Shown here in pieces: positions 27,200-36,072 of a stretch of DNA of 64,000 nt; positions within the stretch are counted from its first letter, which is position 1; every line of letters starts with the position of its first letter. A program made the translations under genes and the position numbers. Source of the DNA: Mucilaginibacter achroorhodeus (lineage in GTDB: Bacteria; Bacteroidota; Bacteroidia; Sphingobacteriales; Sphingobacteriaceae). The notes under the pieces were generated by a model that saw only the letters and a program-made list of their open reading frames with translations, was not told where the DNA came from and ran no database searches. The stretch covers positions 434,001-498,000 of the forward strand of contig NZ_VOEI01000001.1 of the NCBI RefSeq assembly GCF_007846095.1, read 5' to 3'.

Positions 27200-27895
27200 T
27201 CAATCAGCCGCCGTGGTCTTAAGGCCTTGTGGTGCACGCTTGTCAGCCGGCATTGCCATAAATTTCTTGTAGCTATCATTAATGTAAACAGCCATTGACT
27301 GTCTATCGTTGCTGCGCAGGAACTTATAACTTGGGCGGAACATGGTCATGAAGTTTTCAAGTTCAACACCTTTAAGCGGCACTATGCTACCCACGTAAGC
27401 CGGACTAAAAGCATCGTCGATGGCACGTTGTTCGGCTTCGGTCTGGAAATATTTTTTAAGCCTGCGGGCGCGCTTGCCCTCGCCGCTAAACCATGTTGAG
27501 GGCGATAACACATATACCTTACTTTTCTCGTAAACCTCCGGGTACTCAAGCCTCGGATTAAATGGTGCACGTGTAGCGGTTACATTAACCTCGCTCAATC
27601 TTATCATCTGAGAAGCCATCTCAATGCGTTTTGGCCTCATATCTATCACATACAATGTATCGGCAGTATATCCGGGAGAATTAAAGATCAGGGTATGGCC
27701 TGTTGCTGTCTTGATATCGAAATTCCCGTTCTTATCTGTGATACTCACCTGTTTGGTATTGTTGTCCCTGATAAAAACGTTATCAAGACGGGTACCACGG
27801 CCTGCTTCATAAACAGTTCCTTTAAGGGTGTTTTGGGCTTTAGCCATCTGCACAAATACAATAAGAGCTGCGGCAAGGAATAATATCTTCTTCAT
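27200..27895 (-). CDS. Secreted carboxypeptidase regulatory-like domain protein
   Basis: The 231 residues begin with a signal peptide (MKKILFLAAALIVFVQMAKA); the frame is open upstream but the signal fixes the start. Residues 22-105 form a CarboxypepD_reg-like beta-sandwich (TLKGTVYEAGRGTRLDNVFI, then TDKNGNFDIKT), the same type found at the N-terminus of SusC-like receptors. The rest has no domain I recognise; it contains a conserved-looking AFSPAYVGSIVPLKG segment. Likely periplasmic or outer-membrane attached. It lies downstream of the M1 peptidase terminator, so it probably has its own promoter. Function unknown. Confidence 0.7.
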   Translation of the reverse strand: MKKILFLAAALIVFVQMAKAQNTLKGTVYEAGRGTRLDNVFIRDNNTKQVSITDKNGNFDIKTATGHTLIFNSPGYTADTLYVIDMRPKRIEMASQMIRLSEVNVTATRAPFNPRLEYPEVYEKSKVYVLSPSTWFSGEGKRARRLKKYFQTEAEQRAIDDAFSPAYVGSIVPLKGVELENFMTMFRPSYKFLRSNDRQSMAVYINDSYKKFMAMPADKRAPQGLKTTAAD

Positions 27896-27966
27896 GGCTT
27901 TAAATAATAGCTTATCATATAAACCTGCTAAAGGTTGTAAAGGTTTGCCAATAAACCGCCGTAACA

Positions 27967-27997
27967 CAAAAAAACCCGGCTTTAACCGGGTTTTTGT
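27967..27997 (-). terminator. Intrinsic terminator after the M1 peptidase gene
   Basis: AAAACCCGG and CCGGGTTTT form the stem (27971-27995) around a short loop, with A-rich sequence on the left that reads as T-run on the minus strand. It begins 5 bases after the peptidase stop. Confidence 0.88.
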
Positions 27998-27999
27998 AA

Positions 28000-29970
28000 T
28001 TATTTCTTCCAAACGTTGTTGTCAGAGTTGTAATCAGGAGATGTTTTGTCCGGATCTACCGTTACAGATTTGATCTCTTCTGTTGACGGGAATTTGGTGG
28101 TGAAGGTGGTGTTACGCTCCCATATTTCAACAGGCAGCTTAACGCGCTCAACCTTGCCACTTACAGTTTTCACCTCAAGCGTAGTAGGGAAAGCCATTTT
28201 ATCCAGGTTATCCAAGGTGATCAGTGCACCTTTTGATGGATCGTTATCAACGTACTTAACATCGCGCACGCCAACGTCCAGTCTCCAGTTATTTACAAAC
28301 CAGCCTCTCCAGAACCACTGCAAGCTTTCGCCGCCAACGTTTTCCATAGTACGGAAAAAGTCATCAGGTGTTGGGTGCTTAAACGCCCAGCGTGCAACAT
28401 AGGTGCGGAAGGCATAATCAAAGCGCTCAGGGCCTAAAATGGTTTCGCGCAGCATGGTTAAACCCATACCCGGCTTAAAGTATAACAATATGCCATTGTT
28501 CATTTCTTTAAGGTTTTCAGGATTGCTCATCACCGGCTCCAACTCAGGGCGTGTTAAATACGCGCCAATTTTTTGCATATCACGCCCTTTGCTTGCGTAC
28601 TCGCCGTTATTAAAATCTGCAGTGCTAAGCGTATTGATAAAGGTATTGAAACCCTCATCCATCCAACCATAAAGGCGTTCGTTTGAGCCAACTATCATCG
28701 GGAACCATGTATGGCCAAACTCGTGATCGTTTACACCCCATAAAGAACCTTTAGTTGCTTTCCAGCTACAGAAAACAATCCCAGGATACTCCATACCACC
28801 AACTACACCGGCTACTGCGGTGGCAGCAGGGTAAGGGTATTCAAACCATTTTTTTGAGTTATACTCTATAGATTTTTTTACGTACTCGGTTGAGCGCCCC
28901 CATGCGTTGTTGCCATCGCTCTCAACAGGGTAAGCAGATATTGCAGTAGATTTTTTACCACTTGGCAGGTCCATCTTAGCGGCATCGATAATAAATGATG
29001 CTGATGAAGCCCATGAAGCATCACGTGCATTTTTTATTTTAAAGTGCCAGGTTAATTCTTTTTTACCTGCAGGGCGCGAAGCAGGGTTAGTTACCTCAGA
29101 TGCCGAACGGATAACAACAGTTTGTTCGCTTTTTTCTGCAGCACCCCAACGCTTAATTTGCTCTGGTGTGTAAACCTCCTGTGGGTTTTGCAACTCACCT
29201 GATGCTACCACAATGTGATTGGCAGGTGCGGTAATGCTCAGGTCAAAATCGCCGTACTCCAGGTAAAACTCACTTGGGCCAGTGTATGGCAGCATGTTCC
29301 AGCCTTGTACATCATCATAAACATACATGCGTGGATACCATTGCGCAACGGTGTAGATCTTACCGTTCTTAGTATCCTGAATACCTGTACGATCTGAACC
29401 ATAGTTAGGCACCACAAAAGAATATTCGATAGCCAGCTTAACCTGGCCGCCGTTTGCTGCTACTGCCTGCGGCAGCATTATCTGCATACGGGTATCGTTG
29501 ATGGTGTATTTAAGTTCGGTACCTGCGCCGCCTTTTGCGCCTACAAGTTTCACCGATTTAATGTTATATCCACCTTGCGTAAGATCGCCACGACCGCCAT
29601 TACGGCTACCTGCCGGCGGGATGATAGCTTGGCCGCGTGAGTCTTTTTTGAAAAGATTTTGATCTAACTGCATCCACAAAAAATCAAGCTTCTGCGGGCT
29701 GTTGTTGGTATAACTTAAAACTTCAGAACCGACAACCTCGTTGGTTTGGTCGTTCAATTTTGCTGACAATTGATAGTCGGCACGGTTTTGCCAGTACTTT
29801 GGCCCCGGCTGTCCGTCTGCCGCACGAAAATCCGATCCGTTTTTGGTATAGAAAAATGGCGCGAACGCATCGTGATAATTATAGTTGCTTGCAGGGGCCT
29901 GCTGGGCCTGGGCAACACCACTAACAGCCATAACAGCCAGTATGCTGCCGGCAATCAATTTAAGTTTCAT
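28000..29970 (-). CDS. M1 family zinc metallopeptidase (gluzincin)
   Basis: The 656-residue protein starts with a signal peptide ([22 protein letters not shown]). The zinc site HEFGH is at about residues 416-420 and the third ligand Glu lies 19 residues further in WMDEGF, the exact M1 spacing. The exopeptidase motif appears as [11 protein letters not shown]1 aminopeptidases cleave N-terminal residues from peptides; secreted Bacteroidota members are thought to use external peptides. The start is chosen from the signal peptide, not the longer open frame to 30024. A large palindrome lies 35 bases upstream of the start. Confidence 0.9.
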   Translation of the reverse strand: MKLKLIAGSILAVMAVSGVAQAQQAPASNYNYHDAFAPFFYTKNGSDFRAADGQPGPKYWQNRADYQLSAKLNDQTNEVVGSEVLSYTNNSPQKLDFLWMQLDQNLFKKDSRGQAIIPPAGSRNGGRGDLTQGGYNIKSVKLVGAKGGAGTELKYTINDTRMQIMLPQAVAANGGQVKLAIEYSFVVPNYGSDRTGIQDTKNGKIYTVAQWYPRMYVYDDVQGWNMLPYTGPSEFYLEYGDFDLSITAPANHIVVASGELQNPQEVYTPEQIKRWGAAEKSEQTVVIRSASEVTNPASRPAGKKELTWHFKIKNARDASWASSASFIIDAAKMDLPSGKKSTAISAYPVESDGNNAWGRSTEYVKKSIEYNSKKWFEYPYPAATAVAGVVGGMEYPGIVFCSWKATKGSLWGVNDHEFGHTWFPMIVGSNERLYGWMDEGFNTFINTLSTADFNNGEYASKGRDMQKIGAYLTRPELEPVMSNPENLKEMNNGILLYFKPGMGLTMLRETILGPERFDYAFRTYVARWAFKHPTPDDFFRTMENVGGESLQWFWRGWFVNNWRLDVGVRDVKYVDNDPSKGALITLDNLDKMAFPTTLEVKTVSGKVERVKLPVEIWERNTTFTTKFPSTEEIKSVTVDPDKTSPDYNSDNNVWKK

Positions 29971-30004
29971 AATGTTTAGTAATGATTTAGTAAAAACAAA
30001 GAGC

Positions 30005-30059
30005 AAGTATACACAAATAAACATTTGTGTATACTTATCAAATACTTGTGTAATAAGTA
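30005..30059. promoter_or_regulatory. Perfect 14-bp inverted repeat upstream of the M1 peptidase gene
   Basis: AAGTATACACAAAT (30005-30018) and its exact reverse complement (30023-30036) are separated by 4 bases. A third, weaker element follows (TACTT and AAGTA at 30043-30059). On the minus strand TTTG then 19 bases then TATTTGTG resembles a promoter overlapping the palindrome, so an operator is likely. A hairpin terminator for the upstream ArsC-like gene is the alternative. Confidence 0.55.
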
Positions 30060-30099
30060 AATTACCTATAATTTAATAGAAGAGATCTTAAGAAGGCCT

Positions 30100-30444
30100 T
30101 TACTTCAATTCGCGCTCATAAACGGCTTCGTCAAAACCGAAAAACAGGAAATCGTCCTTTTCTATAACCGGGCGTTTGATCATGCTGGTTTTCTCCTGCA
30201 GCAGTTTTAATGCATCATCTTTTGTTTTAATACTTTCTTTAACTGGCGGGGCAAGCTGTTTCCAGGTGAGGCCCTGCTTATTTAAAAACTTTTCATAGCC
30301 TGCCTTTGCGTCCCACTCCTCCAGCTTCTCTTTGCTGATGCCCAGTTTTTTAAAATCATGAAACTCGTAGGAAACATGATTAGCCTTAAGCCAATCCAGC
30401 GCTTTTTTTACCGTATTGCAATTGGTTATACCGTATACTTTCAT
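30100..30444 (-). CDS. ArsC/Spx-family protein (YffB-like)
   Basis: A 114-residue thioredoxin-fold protein of the ArsC family: VYGITNCNTVKKALDWLKAN holds the single N-terminal Cys at position 9, followed by the family's HDFKK and the Arg-containing IKRPVIEKDD. The CxxC of Spx is absent (C-N-T-V). Members of the YffB branch have no proven arsenate reductase activity and may act with glutathione or other thiols. The stop is 12 bases from nothing else on its left side except the M1 leader; the receptor gene lies 12 bases upstream on the same strand, so they may share a transcript. Confidence 0.82.
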   Translation of the reverse strand: MKVYGITNCNTVKKALDWLKANHVSYEFHDFKKLGISKEKLEEWDAKAGYEKFLNKQGLTWKQLAPPVKESIKTKDDALKLLQEKTSMIKRPVIEKDDFLFFGFDEAVYERELK

Positions 30445-30456
30445 GCGGCTAAAATA

Positions 30457-32850
30457 TTAATTTTTAGCACCGCCCGATGAATCATCGTTGTTTATTCCGC
30501 GTTGGTTTTTCTTGATGGATGAACTTAATGCACCAAACTTGTAATTAAAGCCGATACCAATTGATCTGAAGTTCTGGTAATTAAAGGTTGTGGTGTTAAA
30601 GGTATTGGTGCGGGTATAAAAATCAAGCTTAATAAATTTGCTGAATGGCCCATTGGCATAAAGTGACAGTGTGGCTTTTTTATTCAGGAATTCTTTTGAT
30701 GCGTTAAAGCCGTAACCCAGGTAATAGTTATCCACGCCCTGTAACAACACATAGCGGCTGTCGAAGCCTACGTTAACCCCTACCCTGTAACCTTTTTCAA
30801 ACTTGTAGCTGCCATTGGTGAACACATGGCCCTGGTAGCCGCTGTTGGTATAAAATTCGTTATCAAAAGTACCTTTAAGCCAAACGCGCATTAGCTCGGC
30901 GTTTACGTTAACGTTGAATTTCGATGTTATAGGATACTGCCAGTTAAGGTCGAGCGCCAGGTTCTTGTTTTTGCCCACGTTGGCAAAGGTAGTGGTGGTA
31001 ACAGTACCATCTACACTGGTTAAATTCTGTATGGTGTTATTGGCAAAGGAATAACTCAGGCTAATATTTAATGATCCCTTTGCAAAGTTGCCATAGCTCA
31101 ATTCAAAATTGTTGTTAACTGCCGGGCGAAGCGCCGGGTTACCTCTGCTGATAAATTTCGTATTGGTGCTATCCACAAAAGGGTTTAACTGAAAAATGCC
31201 CGGGCGTTGGATGCGCTGCGTAAAACCAAAGTTAACGCTGGCATTCTTTAGCGAGCGCTGCATAGAGAACGACGGCACCACATTGGTATAAGACTGATCT
31301 AAATTGGTACCGTTAGAAATGAAGTTCGCATTGATCTCCGTACGTTCATAACGTGCACCTGCTTTGAAGGTCCACTTGGTTAATTTAAGCGTGTAGGAAT
31401 TGTATGCGCTGTAAACATTCTGATGGTAATCAAAATCATTGGCCTGGCCGCTGTTGTCCATGTAGTTCCCGGTTGCATCCTTAAGATCGGTATGGAACCT
31501 GCTAAAGTTTTGGCGGCTAATCATTTTACCACCAACTTCCACATTTAGTTTTGTAAGCGGGTGTACATAATCAAGCTGGGCAGTATGTTCCTTAGCGCCT
31601 GCATCATTCAACTGCCTGAAATCTGTTGTATTGCCCGGCGATACATAGTTTAATGAGTTATTCCTGTTATCGCTGTATTTATAAGATGCGGTTAGCAAAC
31701 GTTCTTTGTTGCCTTTAAAGCCCAACTGGTAGTTTAACCCCGCATCAGCGCCGCGGTATACGCCGTTACCGTTGTTGGTGGTAGTGTAACTATCTGCTAC
31801 ATTATTGTTGGTTTCGGTAGTGTATTGCGTAGAACCATTTTCATTACTGCCGCGGTAGTAGTTAAACGTACCGGTGAAAAGGTTTAAAGTATCTGCCTCA
31901 AAGCTTACCTCGGCGCTTGCGTAGTTATTATTGCCGGTACCATATCTGCTTCCGTTTTGCACAACTGATGATGGCTGTAATAAAAAGTCTGTCTGGTTAA
32001 AGAAATCAGTAGGGCGTTTTGGCCTGTGGCCGGTACCTCCGTAAGCGTTAATACCAAACTTCCCCTTCTTAACGGTAAGGTTTAAGTTTGCCCGTGGCCC
32101 CCATATAGAGTTGTAATTAAGGTTGACAGAACCATTGTAACCCTCATCGCCTTTCTTTTGAGTGATGATGTTGATGATACCTGCCAAACCCTCCGCATCA
32201 TATTTAGCAGGAGGGGTGGTTATCACCTCTATCTTTACGATGTTGGTACCCGGCATGGCCTTCAAAATATCAGATGGGTTGCGCGCCATCAGCGCCGACT
32301 CTTTACCATTCAGCAATATTTTGTAGTTACCGCTTCCGCGCAGTTTAATGTTATCATTACCATCCACAGAAAGCAAAGGCACTTTACGGATCATATCCAA
32401 CGCGGTAACCGACTTTGCTTCCGGGTCTGCCTGCACGTCGTAGCTCAGACGGTCAACCTCTTGCTTCATCAAGGGTTTGGTGGCAACTACCGAAACTTCC
32501 TTAAGCTGATTATGGGTTGGCGCGATCAGGATCCTGCCCAGATCAAGAGCTTTTTTATCCGCAGTAATATTGATGATCTTAGTTGCATAACCTATATAAA
32601 CCAGGTTAAGCTTATAGGCCTTCGGGGCAATACCGGTCAATTCAAAGGTGCCGTCATCCTTACTAAGCATACTTTTGACAGGTGCATTAGTTGCAGCATC
32701 GGTTAATGCAACGGTAACATAGCCGAGCGGTTTATTAACCGCAGAATCAATTACAAGGCCTTTTATAGAAATAATTTGGGTAGCAGACTGTGCGAGTGAT
32801 AAGGTTACACAAAAGCAGCATAACAAAGCTGCCAGAAAGGATTTTTTCAT
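30457..32850 (-). CDS. TonB-dependent receptor-like outer-membrane beta-barrel protein
   Basis: A 797-residue outer-membrane protein with signal peptide MKKSFLAALLCCFCVTLSLA. Residues about 28-115 are a carboxypeptidase-like domain (SIKGLVIDSAVNKPLGYVTV), then a plug-type region (ALDMIRKVPLLSVDGNDNIK, KMPGTNIVKIEVITTPPAKY), then a long barrel rich in alternating aromatic residues that ends FNYKFGALSS before a charged tail. The end is Lys/Asn/Ser-rich rather than closing on an aromatic residue. The substrate cannot be read. Barrels of this type (OMP_b-brl_3) are not always true transporters. Confidence 0.85.
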   Translation of the reverse strand: MKKSFLAALLCCFCVTLSLAQSATQIISIKGLVIDSAVNKPLGYVTVALTDAATNAPVKSMLSKDDGTFELTGIAPKAYKLNLVYIGYATKIINITADKKALDLGRILIAPTHNQLKEVSVVATKPLMKQEVDRLSYDVQADPEAKSVTALDMIRKVPLLSVDGNDNIKLRGSGNYKILLNGKESALMARNPSDILKAMPGTNIVKIEVITTPPAKYDAEGLAGIINIITQKKGDEGYNGSVNLNYNSIWGPRANLNLTVKKGKFGINAYGGTGHRPKRPTDFFNQTDFLLQPSSVVQNGSRYGTGNNNYASAEVSFEADTLNLFTGTFNYYRGSNENGSTQYTTETNNNVADSYTTTNNGNGVYRGADAGLNYQLGFKGNKERLLTASYKYSDNRNNSLNYVSPGNTTDFRQLNDAGAKEHTAQLDYVHPLTKLNVEVGGKMISRQNFSRFHTDLKDATGNYMDNSGQANDFDYHQNVYSAYNSYTLKLTKWTFKAGARYERTEINANFISNGTNLDQSYTNVVPSFSMQRSLKNASVNFGFTQRIQRPGIFQLNPFVDSTNTKFISRGNPALRPAVNNNFELSYGNFAKGSLNISLSYSFANNTIQNLTSVDGTVTTTTFANVGKNKNLALDLNWQYPITSKFNVNVNAELMRVWLKGTFDNEFYTNSGYQGHVFTNGSYKFEKGYRVGVNVGFDSRYVLLQGVDNYYLGYGFNASKEFLNKKATLSLYANGPFSKFIKLDFYTRTNTFNTTTFNYQNFRSIGIGFNYKFGALSSSIKKNQRGINNDDSSGGAKN

Positions 32851-32940
32851 GTAGTGATTTAGGTATATAAGACGCGCGAAGATACACGTCCGTTGCACCC
32901 AAAAACTCACTTTTTTATCAAATATTGTGTAACAAAAATG

Positions 32941-33501
32941 CTACTTGTTAAACTTGGTCATGGTTAGCTCGGTACCAATAGTCACAAAGCTTTTGATCAT
33001 CTCTATCGATCTGTCTATCAGTGCCGGAAGCTCCGGTTTTTCATCATCATCAAAGCCGCTTAGTACATAGTCAACCTGGCGGCCCTTTGGGAAATTATCG
33101 CTGATACCAAAACGAAGCCGGGCGTATTCGTTGTTGCCTAAAATTGCCTCAATGTTTTTTAAGCCGTTATGCCCGGCAGCGCTGCCCTTGGGTTTTAAGC
33201 GAAGCGTACCCAAAGGCAAGGCAAGGTCATCAACAATTACCAGTACATTTTGCACCGGTATTTTTAACTCTTTCATCCAATGGTTTAGCGCCTTACCGCT
33301 TAAATTCATGTAGGTGGTGGGTTTTATCAGATGCAGGCTGCGGCCTTTGTAATTAACCTCGGTGTAGTAAGCCAAACGCATGTTATAGAATTTTGCATTC
33401 TCCTGCTTAGCATACTCATCCAAAACCATGAAACCTATATTATGGCGTGTATCGGCATATTCGGGCCCAATGTTACCGAGACCTACGATCAGATATTTCA
33501 T
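32941..33501 (-). CDS. pth: Peptidyl-tRNA hydrolase
   Basis: Pth splits peptidyl-tRNA that drops off ribosomes and so recycles tRNA. The 186-residue protein begins MKYLIVGLGNIGPEYADTRH, with the catalytic His and Asn in TRHNIGF; further motifs are PTTYMNLSG, DDLALPLGTLRLKPKGSAAG and GHNGLKNIEAILG. The longer frame upstream is translated repeat DNA. The start lies just below a GC-rich hairpin (33512-33525); a GGAGG precedes the ATG closely but is part of that repeat. Confidence 0.94.
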   Translation of the reverse strand: MKYLIVGLGNIGPEYADTRHNIGFMVLDEYAKQENAKFYNMRLAYYTEVNYKGRSLHLIKPTTYMNLSGKALNHWMKELKIPVQNVLVIVDDLALPLGTLRLKPKGSAAGHNGLKNIEAILGNNEYARLRFGISDNFPKGRQVDYVLSGFDDDEKPELPALIDRSIEMIKSFVTIGTELTMTKFNK

Positions 33502-33504
33502 ACC

Positions 33505-33930
33505 CCCTCCGCCCCCTGAAGGGGGAACCTTTTTTAAATATTTACTGAAATAGGGTTTTATACCCATAATTGTGCGCAAAAGTAGTAAAAAACAGGAACG
33601 CTACGTGCGCGATTCTTTCTTCTGCGCAAAGAGGATGATAATATCTTTAAATTACACAACACACCCCTACCCCCTCTAAAGAGGGGATTCTTGTAACCCT
33701 CTTTTCGCGTAGCGAAGAGAGGGTCGTCGAGCGTAGCAATGACCGGGTGAGTCAACAGCGACGAATTTTACTCACCCCGTCCCGATTGCTATCGGGATGC
33801 GCGACCCGCTCTGCTCCGCAAAGATTGTGAAAGAAAGCCTCTCCCCAAACCCCTCTCCAAGGGAGAGGGGCTTTAGAACAATTCTTTCTAAAGTCTCCCC
33901 TTTCGGGGGAGATTTAAAGGGGGCTAAACA
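33505..33930. repeat. Cluster of GC-rich palindromic repeats between pth and rplY
   Basis: About 490 bases without a gene hold at least six hairpins: 33512-33525, 33671-33686, 33696-33724, 33781-33796, 33850-33870 and 33894-33912. Cores include CCCCTCT/AGAGGGG and CCCGAT/ATCGGG. These CCCCT-type palindromes are common intergenic repeats in Bacteroidota. Two open frames in the region (33558-33755, 33772-34032) show no protein-like composition. Confidence 0.85.
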
Positions 33931-33931
33931 A

Positions 33932-33963
33932 AAAAAGCGGTGACAAATGCCACCGCTTTTTCT
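33932..33963 (-). terminator. Intrinsic terminator after rplY
   Basis: AGCGGTG (33936-33942) pairs with CACCGCT (33951-33957); on the minus strand a T-run follows. It lies 30 bases after the rplY stop. Confidence 0.88.
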
Positions 33964-33991
33964 TTCATTTCCCTTTAGAGAACAAGGCAAA

Positions 33992-34570
33992 TTACTTGCC
34001 TCTGTTTTCTTGTTCTGCCTGACGTAGCGCACGTGAAGTAGTTACTGAAACTACAGTATCTTCTTGTGCGTTGGTGATAGTAAGGTTAGGAACTTTGATG
34101 TCGCTAACACGTACTGATTTACCTACCTCTAACGACTCGATGCTAACTTCGATGTTATCCAAGTGATCTTTCGGAAGGGCTTTAACACGCAGTTTGCGTA
34201 ATTTCTGAACTAATTTACCACCCACTTTAACACCCGGAGATGTACCGGTTAATTTAACAGGGATCTCGATAGTTACCGGTTTGTTTTGATCCAGCTCTAA
34301 AAAGTCGATGTGGATAAGTTGCTCAGTTAACGGATGATATTGTGCATCCTTAATAATAGCCTGAGTTTTTTTTCCTGCAACTTCAATGTCGATGAAATGA
34401 ACAACCGGAGTGTAAATTACGGTTCTCAAATCAGCTGCGGACACTGCAAAGTGGGTCTGGGTAGCACCACCGTAAAGTACTGCAGGCACTAAGCCTTGGT
34501 AACGCAGTTCTTTAGCGTCTCTTTTCCCTACGTTCTCTCTTGGAGAACCGCTAATAGCAATTGATTTCAT
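33992..34570 (-). CDS. rplY: 50S ribosomal protein L25/general stress protein Ctc
   Basis: The 192-residue long form binds 5S rRNA with its N-terminal domain (MKSIAISGSPRENVGKRDAK, then LVPAVLYGG) and carries the extra C-terminal TL5-type beta domain (PVTIEIPVKLTGTSPGVKVG, VSIESLEVGKSVRVSDI). It lies downstream of prs, the common prs-rplY(-pth) order in bacteria, here with a repeat array between prs and rplY and a repeat cluster between rplY and pth. Confidence 0.94.
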   Translation of the reverse strand: MKSIAISGSPRENVGKRDAKELRYQGLVPAVLYGGATQTHFAVSAADLRTVIYTPVVHFIDIEVAGKKTQAIIKDAQYHPLTEQLIHIDFLELDQNKPVTIEIPVKLTGTSPGVKVGGKLVQKLRKLRVKALPKDHLDNIEVSIESLEVGKSVRVSDIKVPNLTITNAQEDTVVSVTTSRALRQAEQENRGK

Positions 34571-34600
34571 TTATTTATTTAATTTATTTGTTAAGTCCGT

Positions 34601-34698
34601 GGTTCATAGATCATAGTTCATGGTCTAATTCTCACGAATATTTTTATTTACTTTAATTCAGGCGTCCGGCTATGAAACATTAGCCATGAACTATAACC
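34601..34698. repeat. Heptad-phased inverted array (GTTCATA type), copy 2, between prs and rplY
   Basis: The left arm at 34601 has units GGTTCAT, AGATCAT, AGTTCAT and GGTCTAA in 7-base phase. The right arm (34670-34697) has CTATGAA, ACATTAG, CCATGAA and CTATAAC. It shares unit sequence with the array upstream of miaA 27 kb away. The spacing between arms is about 40 bases. Confidence 0.78.
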
Positions 34699-34702
34699 TT
34701 TT

Positions 34703-35647
34703 CTACTCCACCTTAAACAACTGGCTTATCGAGCCATGTTCATTCACGTTCATTATCGCTTTAGCAAACAGTTCGGCAGTTGATAATACCCTTATCTTAC
34801 TGCTTTGTTGTTTAAGCGGGATGGTATCGGTAACGATCAGCTCTGTTAAAGCCGAGTTCTCGATAGTTTCATACGCTTTGCCTGATAACACCGGGTGCGT
34901 ACAAACTGCCCTTACAGAACGTGCGCCACGCTCCATGATCAAACCTGCAGCTTTTGCCAAAGTACCTGCCGTATCACAAATATCATCGATCAACACAATA
35001 TCCTGGTCGGTAACATCACCAATAACGGTCATGCTTTCTATCTCGTTAGCGCGTTTACGGCGTTTATCGCAAATTACTACCTCTGCATTAAAATACTTGG
35101 CAAAGTTACGTGCCCTGTATGATCCGCCCATATCAGGCGATGCAATGGTGAGGTTTTCTAAACCAAGGCTTTTGATGTAAGGCACAAAAATGATAGAAGC
35201 ATCAAGGTGATCTACCGGTACATCAAAAAATGCCTGTATCTGCGCTGCGTGCAGGTCCATGGTCATGATACGGTGGATACCCGCAGCAACCAACAGGTTG
35301 GCTACCAGTTTTGAACCGATCGCTACACGTGGCTTATCCTTCCTGTCCTGCCTTGCCAAACCAAAATAAGGGATAACCGCAGTGATGTAGTGTGCTGATG
35401 CACGGCGTGCGGCATCAACCATCATTAACAGTTCCATTAAATTATCGGCAGGTGGGTTGGTTGATTGGATAAGGAATACATCACAACCGCGAATAGATTC
35501 ATCAAAATGCGGCTGGTATTCGCCATCGCTGAAACGCGAAATGGTTACGCTACCCAGATCTTTACCGTATGATGCGGCAATGTTTTTAGCAATAGCGGTT
35601 GATCCCGATCCTGCAAATAACTTAACTGTATTAAACTGTAAAGGCAT
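34703..35647 (-). CDS. prs: Ribose-phosphate pyrophosphokinase
   Basis: Prs makes PRPP from ribose-5-phosphate and ATP for nucleotide, NAD, His and Trp synthesis. The 314-residue sequence has the flexible-loop region, DLHAAQIQAFFDVPVDHLDA as the cation/ribose-phosphate site, and the PRPP loop DDICDTAGTLAKAA. The segment GLARQDRKDKPRVAIGSKLV is typical of class I enzymes. It is followed by rplY and preceded by tRNA-Gln 143 bases upstream on the same strand. Confidence 0.95.
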   Translation of the reverse strand: MPLQFNTVKLFAGSGSTAIAKNIAASYGKDLGSVTISRFSDGEYQPHFDESIRGCDVFLIQSTNPPADNLMELLMMVDAARRASAHYITAVIPYFGLARQDRKDKPRVAIGSKLVANLLVAAGIHRIMTMDLHAAQIQAFFDVPVDHLDASIIFVPYIKSLGLENLTIASPDMGGSYRARNFAKYFNAEVVICDKRRKRANEIESMTVIGDVTDQDIVLIDDICDTAGTLAKAAGLIMERGARSVRAVCTHPVLSGKAYETIENSALTELIVTDTIPLKQQSSKIRVLSTAELFAKAIMNVNEHGSISQLFKVE

Positions 35648-35789
35648 TTTGATTATTAGATTAAGATAGTTTCCTAAATAGTTCTGTCTTTAATCGCTTA
35701 GTATATCAACCCCTATAAAAAACTTCGGATTTCTTACTTTCAGTTCGTTTTACCGAAACATGAAAATCAGAAATCCGATTATTCTTAAG

Positions 35790-35860
35790 TTGCCCGACCA
35801 GGATTCGAACCTAGACAAACGGTACCAAAAACCGTCGTACTACCATTATACTATCAGGCA
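35790..35860 (-). tRNA. trnQ: tRNA-Gln(TTG)
   Basis: Minus-strand cloverleaf: acceptor TGCCTGA/TCGGGCA, anticodon stem ACGGT/ACCGT with loop TTTTGGT giving TTG, T loop GGTTCGAATCC. CCA is not encoded. It has its own clear promoter just upstream. Confidence 0.95.
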
Positions 35861-35896
35861 ATCTCCCCCGGTTTGAAACCTCCCCGAAATGGAATG

Positions 35897-35926
35897 CAAA
35901 TATAGGTCGATTTTTGAAAAGTCAAA
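35897..35926 (-). promoter_or_regulatory. Promoter of tRNA-Gln
   Basis: On the minus strand a perfect -33 TTTG (35923-35926), an 18-base spacer and a perfect -7 TATATTTG (35897-35904). The 18 bases after the box (CATTCCATTTCGGGGAGG) closely match those after the -7 box of the tRNA-tuf promoter, while the spacers differ. Confidence 0.72.
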
Positions 35927-36072
35927 AGCAAAATTTAAAAAAATATTATGCCGGTTTGTAAGTGCCTCATAATCCGTTAAAAATTGTTAAGGTTTTAGCT
36001 TTTACAGGGGATTACATAATGTTTTTACTAATTTCGGCTGCTTAACACCAGTTGTATCTGTAATAATCAGTG

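Noticed and set aside
33558-34032. Two minus-strand open frames between pth and rplY
   Set aside because: They run through the hairpin cluster and the rplY terminator and have Arg/Ser-rich, non-protein-like composition.
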